Assembly (NCBI GenBank): GCA_013538855.1
Contig: JABXJS010000199.1
Coordinates: forward strand, 1 to 45,416
Source: Herpetosiphonaceae bacterium
Lineage (GTDB): Bacteria > Chloroflexota > Chloroflexia > Chloroflexales > Herpetosiphonaceae
Direction: 5' to 3'
DNA: 45,416 nucleotides
This document shows positions 41,390-45,416 of this stretch, in pieces (position 1 is the stretch's first letter; each line of letters opens with the position of its first letter). Made by a program: the position numbers and the translations under genes. Under the pieces are notes generated by a model. The model was not told where the DNA came from, did no database searches, and saw nothing but the letters and a program-made list of their open reading frames with translations.

Positions 41390-41956
41390 ATGCAAACAGA
41401 TCCAACGATTGGCATTCCACAGGCACTGTTTGATCACGTGCACCGACTAGCCCACCAGCTCCATATGCCCCCAGAGCACCTCATTGAGCGTGCGCTAGCG
41501 CACTTCCTTGAGCACGGGCCACGGCTGAACACCACGGAGGCGCAAGGCCAGCGCAGCGCTCAGCAGCAGGCGCACAGTGAGCATCTCAGCAGCGCGCCAA
41601 TAATTAATCAGGGCGAGATATTTTGGGTGCGGCCGCAGCCGCTCGCCAGCCCGGAGCTAGGCTACTACCCGCATCCATACGTCGTTGTGCAAGAGAACAT
41701 CTTTAATCACAGCCGAGTTGAGAGCGTGATTGTGTGCGCGCTCACATCGAATGCCCGCGAAGCGCATATGCCAGGCAACGTGCTGCTTGAGCCAGGCGAG
41801 GCCAACCTGCCAAAGCAGAGCATCGTTGTGGTCTCAAAAATATCGGCCGTGCACAAGTCGCAGCTCGGCGCGCAGATCGGCACGCTCAGCGCCGCGCGCA
41901 CCCAGCAAGTGCTCGCAGGCATCCGCTTTCTGCAGCAAACGTTTTTCCAGCGCTGA
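41390..41956 (+). CDS. MazF/PemK-type toxin domain fused to an N-terminal ribbon-helix-helix-like segment
   Basis: This is a 188-residue protein. Residues 9-43 (PQALFDHVHRLAHQLHMPPE, then HLIERALAHFLEH) read like a short RHH DNA-binding antitoxin segment. After a Gln/Ser-rich linker, residues 72-185 form a MazF/PemK domain: GEIFWVRPQP, GYYPHPYVVVQ, SVIVCALTSN, NVLLEPGEANLPKQSIVVVS and IGTLSAARTQQVLAGIRFL. In classical MazF the RPVVV arginine is catalytic; here it is His95, as in a known HPYVV subgroup, while the Thr of the ALTS strand (Thr119) is kept. No separate antitoxin gene is adjacent. The CGCTGATCAGCG palindrome at the 3' end overlaps the stop. It could be a self-neutralising fusion or an inactive regulator. 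Confidence 0.8.
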   Translation: MQTDPTIGIPQALFDHVHRLAHQLHMPPEHLIERALAHFLEHGPRLNTTEAQGQRSAQQQAHSEHLSSAPIINQGEIFWVRPQPLASPELGYYPHPYVVVQENIFNHSRVESVIVCALTSNAREAHMPGNVLLEPGEANLPKQSIVVVSKISAVHKSQLGAQIGTLSAARTQQVLAGIRFLQQTFFQR

Positions 41957-42029
41957 TCAGCGCGCTCTGCCTGTCTAACGCTTCGGCGCTGCTGTATTTG
42001 CACAGCCAAGCCACTCGCCGCGCTCTAGT

Positions 42030-42385
42030 CCAGCCGTGCCTAGCACCGCAGCCTACGGACGCGCCCCGTGCTCCAATGCTACAAGCACACCGCACCCGCG
42101 CTCCAGCCGTGCGCAGCACCGGGGCCTGCGCAGTGTCCCCGCGCCATGCGCACATCCAGCCGTGCCCAGCACCGGGGCCTGCGCAGTGTCCTCGCTCCAC
42201 ACACCGTCGCCCGTGCAATACTCCAGCCGTGCCCAGCACCGGGGCCTGCGCAGTGTCCTCGCGCCATGCGCACATCCAGCCGTGCGCAGCACCGGGGCCT
42301 GCGCGGTGTCCTCGCTGCAAACACACTGTTGGCCACACACCAAATGCAGCCGTGCGCAGCACCGGGGCCTGCGGGGTGTCCCTGC
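42030..42385. repeat. Array of five to six ~40-bp GC-rich interspersed repeats
   Basis: The core CAGCACCGGGGCCTGCGCAG lies within a ~40-bp unit starting at 42103, 42156, 42223, 42276 and 42346, plus a degenerate copy near 42030. Spacings alternate 53, 67, 53 and 70 bases. The 15 bases after the first and third full units are identical (GCGCCATGCGCACAT), so part of the array arose by duplication of a ~120-bp block. Some copies can fold as TGCGCAG/CTGCGCA hairpins. No protein-like frame is supported between 41957 and 42449. Confidence 0.8.
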
Positions 42386-42394
42386 ACCTTCAAT

Positions 42395-42423
42395 TTGCAT
42401 AACGTTGGGGCCTCGTTTATAAT
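42395..42423 (+). promoter_or_regulatory. Promoter of the DUF4446-bactofilin-ftsB-GT2 cluster
   Basis: TTGCAT (42395-42400), a 17-base spacer and TATAAT (42418-42423) lie directly after the last repeat unit and about 26 bases before the first gene. Confidence 0.65.
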
Positions 42424-42449
42424 GCAGCCGGTTGTTCGAGAGGTAACGA

Positions 42450-42956
42450 TTGACAGCATTTTGGACAGATTACGGCTTCTATTTATGGCTCCTCACCAGT
42501 GTGCTGTTAGGCATTATTGGCGGAGTTACATTTCATTTAAGCCGTCGTTTAAAAGAGACAAACGCCCGCTACACCCAGCTTATCCAGGGTGTCGATGGCG
42601 ATAAGCTTGAAGATATCTGGCTGGGGCGGGCGCAGCAAGTTACCGATCACGAGGATCGGCTAACACAGCTAGAGCAGCTCTCCCGCCAGATCCAGCGAGC
42701 AAGTATTCAACACGTCGGGCTGATCCGCTTCAACCCCTTTGAGGATGTCGGCGGCGACCAGAGCTTTGCCCTCGCACTGCTCGATGGCGAGCAGAACGGC
42801 GTTGTTGTCAGTAGCATCTACAGCCGATCAGGTGGGCGCATGTATGCCAAGCCCATCCAGGCTGGCGCTCAAACGCGCGTGTTGTCCGAAGAGGAGGAGA
42901 TGGCAATTGCCCTCGCACTCAACGCCGCAACACCAGTGCTGAGCAATCACACATAA
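42450..42956 (+). CDS. DUF4446 family protein
   Basis: This is a 168-residue protein with one N-terminal membrane helix (about 8-28, GFYLWLLTSVLLGIIGGVTF), a short helical region and the DUF4446 core. That core contains IQHVGLIRFNPFEDVGGDQS, then FALALLDGEQNGVVVSSIYS, then GRMYAKPIQAG and LSEEEEMAI, which match the family closely. The start is a TTG with GAGAGG five bases upstream. Members occur in Firmicutes and Chloroflexota next to ParB or cell-division genes. The function is unknown; here the neighbours are a bactofilin and an FtsB-like protein. Confidence 0.88.
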   Translation: MTAFWTDYGFYLWLLTSVLLGIIGGVTFHLSRRLKETNARYTQLIQGVDGDKLEDIWLGRAQQVTDHEDRLTQLEQLSRQIQRASIQHVGLIRFNPFEDVGGDQSFALALLDGEQNGVVVSSIYSRSGGRMYAKPIQAGAQTRVLSEEEEMAIALALNAATPVLSNHT

Positions 42957-42972
42957 CCCAGGAGGCAGCTTC

Positions 42973-43425
42973 ATGAGCGGAATATTCGGCAGTGGAAAAA
43001 AAGTTGTACAGCCAGCATCACCAACCAACAATAGCAAACCAGAGACGGTGATCGGCTCCAACACAAGCTTTGTTGGCACGGTCAAGACCGATGGCAACAT
43101 TCGCATCGACGGCTCTGTCGAGGGCGAGGTCGAGGTGTTGGGTAACCTGATTATCGGCGCAACCGGCCGAGTCATCGCCACAGTTAAAGCGCAGAATATT
43201 CACGTTTCTGGCGCAGTCAAGGGCGAGATCACCGCGCTTGAGCAGCTAGAGATCTCGCCCTCAGGCAAGGTTTGGGGCGACATCACCGCCGCCTCACTGC
43301 ACATCGAGCCAGGCGGCCTCTTCCGCGGCCAGAGCACCATGACCAGCAACGTCGACGAGCCGCTGCTGCTCGATGCTCCCTCCGCTAGCTCCAACCGCCT
43401 CAGCGAAGAGCCAAGCGGCGCATAA
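42973..43425 (+). CDS. Bactofilin
   Basis: This 150-residue bactofilin (DUF583) polymerises without nucleotide into filaments at the membrane. The beta-helix core runs from TVIGSNTSFVGTVKTDGNIR to GKVWGDITAASLHIEPGGLF in regular ~18-residue turns (GSVEGEV, GATGRVIATVKAQNI, GAVKGEITALEQLEI). A disordered Ser/Pro-rich tail follows. AGGAGG lies before the ATG. It probably organises envelope or shape proteins together with the neighbouring genes. Confidence 0.93.
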   Translation: MSGIFGSGKKVVQPASPTNNSKPETVIGSNTSFVGTVKTDGNIRIDGSVEGEVEVLGNLIIGATGRVIATVKAQNIHVSGAVKGEITALEQLEISPSGKVWGDITAASLHIEPGGLFRGQSTMTSNVDEPLLLDAPSASSNRLSEEPSGA

Positions 43426-43494
43426 CGATCCCGATCACGAGGCCGGCTTGAGCATAGCTCAGGCTGGCCTGCCCCTATCGGCGCGGAGGTGCCC

Positions 43495-43932
43495 ATGGCG
43501 CGCAAGTGGCGTTTTCCTCGACCTTCTCTCAACCTTCCTAGCACCGTCAACGTTCAGCGCTGGTCCACCCGCCTGATGGCCTGGGCGCTGGCGCTATTTG
43601 CCATCTACCAGCTCGTGCGCTTCGGTGGCAAGGTCCTGCAGAGCGATCAGATCAACGCCCAGATCGCCGAGCAGCAGACCGCCGTCGCCCGCCTCGCCGA
43701 TGAGCAGGCTCAGCTCCAAGGTCGCCTCGACTTCGCCCGCTCCGATGGCGCGATCGAGCGTATCGCCCGTGAGCAGCTGGACTTGGTGCGCCCCGAGGAT
43801 ACCGTCCTGCATATCATGACCGTGGAGCCGGAGCCACCGACGCCACCACCAACGCCACCACCTTTCACACCAACGCCAACCCCCGTAGAGCCAAACTGGC
43901 AGGGCTGGTGGCAAGCCTTTAGCAACCCCTAA
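43495..43932 (+). CDS. FtsB/DivIC-like septum formation initiator protein
   Basis: This is a 145-residue bitopic protein. A basic cytoplasmic head, one membrane helix (about 28-45, LMAWALALFAIYQLVRFGG) and a coiled coil (about 52-80, INAQIAEQQTAVARLADEQA) are followed by the RIAREQLDLVRPEDTVL motif typical of the family. The tail is Pro/Thr-rich and ends in WQGWWQAF. FtsB-type proteins link septal peptidoglycan synthases to the divisome. The ATG at 43495 is favoured by GGAGG five bases upstream over a GTG at 43489. Its stop overlaps the GT2 start (TAATG). Confidence 0.88.
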   Translation: MARKWRFPRPSLNLPSTVNVQRWSTRLMAWALALFAIYQLVRFGGKVLQSDQINAQIAEQQTAVARLADEQAQLQGRLDFARSDGAIERIAREQLDLVRPEDTVLHIMTVEPEPPTPPPTPPPFTPTPTPVEPNWQGWWQAFSNP

Positions 43933-44945
43933 TGCACACTCCCGCGATCTCGGTTATCGTGCTCTCTTGGAATGGCCGCGACTTGCTCCAGCCATGCCTC
44001 GACTCGCTCTATGCGCAGTCGATCAGCGACTACGAGGTTGTGGTTGTCGATAATGGCTCCCACGATGGCTCCGCCACGCTCGTGCGCCAGCGCTATCCGC
44101 AGGCGCGCCTCCTGCCGCTCGCCCGCAATCGGGGCTTTAGCGGCGGCGTCAACGCCGGACTCTCCGCTGCACGCGGCGACTACATTGTTCTATTCAACAA
44201 TGATGCTGTCGCCGAGCCAACGTACTTGGAGCAGCTGACTGCGCCGCTCCAGCACGATCCTAATCTGGGCGCTGCGGCTGGCGTGCTCGTGTTCGCGCAT
44301 CAGCCGCAGATTATCGCCTCGGCCGGGATTGTGTTCCATGCCAATGGCGTCGCCCTTGATGCCCACATGCTCCAGCCGATTGATGGGCTGCCGCGCCAGC
44401 CTGAGCCGGTCTGGGGCGCAAGCGGCGGTGCGGTCGCCTACCGCCGCAGCGCCCTCGCGGACGTCGGCATCTTCGATGAGGGCTACTTCGCCTATTTAGA
44501 GGATGTCGATCTAGCCTGGCGACTGCGCGGCCGCGGCTGGCAGACGCAGCTCGCCCCGCAAGCGCAGGCCCGCCATATCTACTCCGCCACCGGCGGCGAA
44601 GGCTCTCCGCTCAAGCGCTGGCTGCTGGCGCGCAATCGCTGGCGTGTGCTGCTGCGCTGCGTGCCCGCGCCAATCCTCGCGCAGCTGTGGCCGCAGATCA
44701 TCGCGTATGACCTGCTGGCCTGCGCCCAGGCGCTGCTCAGCAGCCAGCTCACCACCATCACCGGACGGCTCGCCAGCCTCCAGCAGCTGCGCGCCTTGCG
44801 CCACCAGCGCCGCCAGATCCAGGCCCGCTACACCGCCACCAGCGCCGAGCTAGCGCGCTGGATCGCCCCTGCACTCTCGCCGCTCAACACCTACCGCCAA
44901 ATTAAAGCGCTTCAGCAGGTGCTCGCCCAGCGCAGCCAAGGCTAG
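43932..44945 (+). CDS. Glycosyltransferase family 2 protein (rhamnosyltransferase-like)
   Basis: This is a 337-residue GT-A enzyme. Landmarks are SVIVLSWNGRDLL at the N-terminus, VVVDNGSHDGS, the metal/nucleotide motif LFNNDAV, WGASGGAVAYRRSAL and the acceptor/catalytic EDVDLAWRLRGRGW. It resembles WbbL-type dTDP-rhamnosyltransferases. The C-terminal third is amphipathic and may associate with the membrane. It is translationally coupled to the ftsB-like gene, which hints at a cell-envelope glycan made near the division site. Donor unknown. Confidence 0.92.
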   Translation: MHTPAISVIVLSWNGRDLLQPCLDSLYAQSISDYEVVVVDNGSHDGSATLVRQRYPQARLLPLARNRGFSGGVNAGLSAARGDYIVLFNNDAVAEPTYLEQLTAPLQHDPNLGAAAGVLVFAHQPQIIASAGIVFHANGVALDAHMLQPIDGLPRQPEPVWGASGGAVAYRRSALADVGIFDEGYFAYLEDVDLAWRLRGRGWQTQLAPQAQARHIYSATGGEGSPLKRWLLARNRWRVLLRCVPAPILAQLWPQIIAYDLLACAQALLSSQLTTITGRLASLQQLRALRHQRRQIQARYTATSAELARWIAPALSPLNTYRQIKALQQVLAQRSQG

Positions 44946-44986
44946 CCAATCCGCCAGCACAGCGCCGACATGCACCGCAGCGGAGC

Positions 44987-45416
44987 GCGCCAGCACAGCG
45001 CCCACGGCCCGCCTAGCACCGCAGCGCATCATCGGTCAACGCCTGCCGGAAAAACGCACACGACTAGCCATCCCCAAACTGTACACTAGCCCACGTGCAC
45101 AGCGGATCGCGCCAGCACAGCGCCCACGGCCTGCCTAGCACCGCAGCGCACGACCACGCGCCCCCAGCCGAAAAAGTGCGCACGGCTAGCCATCCCCAAA
45201 CTGCACACTAGCCCACGTGCACAGCGGATCGCGCCAGCACAGCGCCCACGGCCCGCCTAGCACCGCAGCGCATCATCGGTCAACGCCCGCAGGAAAAACG
45301 CACACGACTAGCCATCCCCAAACTGCACACCAGCGCACGTGCACAGCGGATCGCGCCAGCACAGCGCCCACGGCCCGCCTAGCACCGCAGCGCACGACCA
45401 CGCGCTCCCAGCCGGA
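44987..45416. repeat. 122-bp tandem repeat with alternating A-B-A-B units, running off the edge
   Basis: Units start at 44987, 45109, 45231 and 45353, each beginning GCGCCAGCACAGCGCC, exactly 122 bases apart; the fourth is cut by the window edge. Units 1 and 3 share CATCATCGGTCAACGCC in the middle, while units 2 and 4 have CACGACCACGCGC there. The flanks (GCCATCCCCAAACTG and CCCACGTGCACAGCGGATC) are nearly identical in all. The array is thus a repeated 244-bp dimer. A shared CCTAGCACCGCAGC also occurs at 42039, linking it to the 42-kb repeats. No gene is seen from 44946 to the edge. Confidence 0.9.

Noticed and set aside
42030-42385. CRISPR array
   Set aside because: The repeats are imperfect and the spacers are short, of two lengths and partly identical to one another. 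No cas gene is near.
41998-42604. Overlapping frames on both strands through the 42-kb repeats
   Set aside because: They translate to repetitive Cys/Pro/Ala/Arg strings produced by the DNA repeat in several frames, with no start signals.

Overview
The window is chromosomal DNA of a high-GC bacterium (roughly 60% by eye) that is most likely a member of the Chloroflexota, class Chloroflexia. This is an inference from gene content: lipoproteins with Thr/Pro/Ala/Glu-rich spacers after the lipobox, a very large BTAD/NB-ARC/TPR regulator, a bactofilin next to DUF4446 and an FtsB-like protein, a GerMN protein with duplicated modules, and HPYVV-type MazF proteins. I recognise no phage, insertion sequence, CRISPR array, rRNA or tRNA.

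Left block (530-9509, minus strand). A tightly coupled nine-gene operon encodes a nucleotide-sugar epimerase, an MDR dehydrogenase, a Gfo/Idh/MocA oxidoreductase, a GT4 glycosyltransferase, three different CgeB-like glycosyltransferases, a TIM-barrel glycoside hydrolase-like protein and a histidine phosphatase. It looks like a route to an unknown glycoside or glycan; no flippase or priming transferase is present. The hydrolase-like protein appears circularly permuted: its catalytic-acid strand is at the N-terminus and the usual first strands of the barrel are at the C-terminus.

Second block (9692-20840, minus strand). A chemosensory operon (two CheW-like proteins, a six-TM receptor, hybrid CheA, CheY, CheB, CheR-TPR) runs by stop/start overlaps into a SpoIIE-type phosphatase, a TPR protein and an RsbW-like anti-sigma kinase. 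A STAS anti-sigma antagonist follows with its own candidate promoter and terminator. This hard-wires chemoreception to an Rsb-like partner switch. The operon has a near-consensus promoter with a palindrome between -35 and -10.

Centre (21030-27282, plus strand). A nucleoside-type ABC importer (BMP lipoprotein, double ATPase, two permeases) has a strong promoter and a structured leader. A membrane-anchored protein with a Q/P/Y-rich head follows. Next come a minus-strand trio (orphan cyanophycin-synthetase-N-like protein, 2Fe-2S ferredoxin, aldo/keto reductase) and a 1051-residue SARP-like regulator. The regulator is divergent from an 825-residue propeller lipoprotein; between them lie three 11-bp direct repeats typical of SARP operators.

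Right part (35585-45416). Minus-strand DUF4174, trpE and Rrf2 genes are followed by a vanadium-haloperoxidase-like lipoprotein, a secreted GerMN protein and an RHH-MazF fusion. A cluster of DUF4446, bactofilin, FtsB-like and GT2 genes then suggests cell-envelope or division work. The gaps here hold families of GC-rich repeats: a scattered ~40-bp repeat at 42.1-42.4 kb and, running off the right edge, a 122-bp tandem repeat whose units alternate A-B-A-B.
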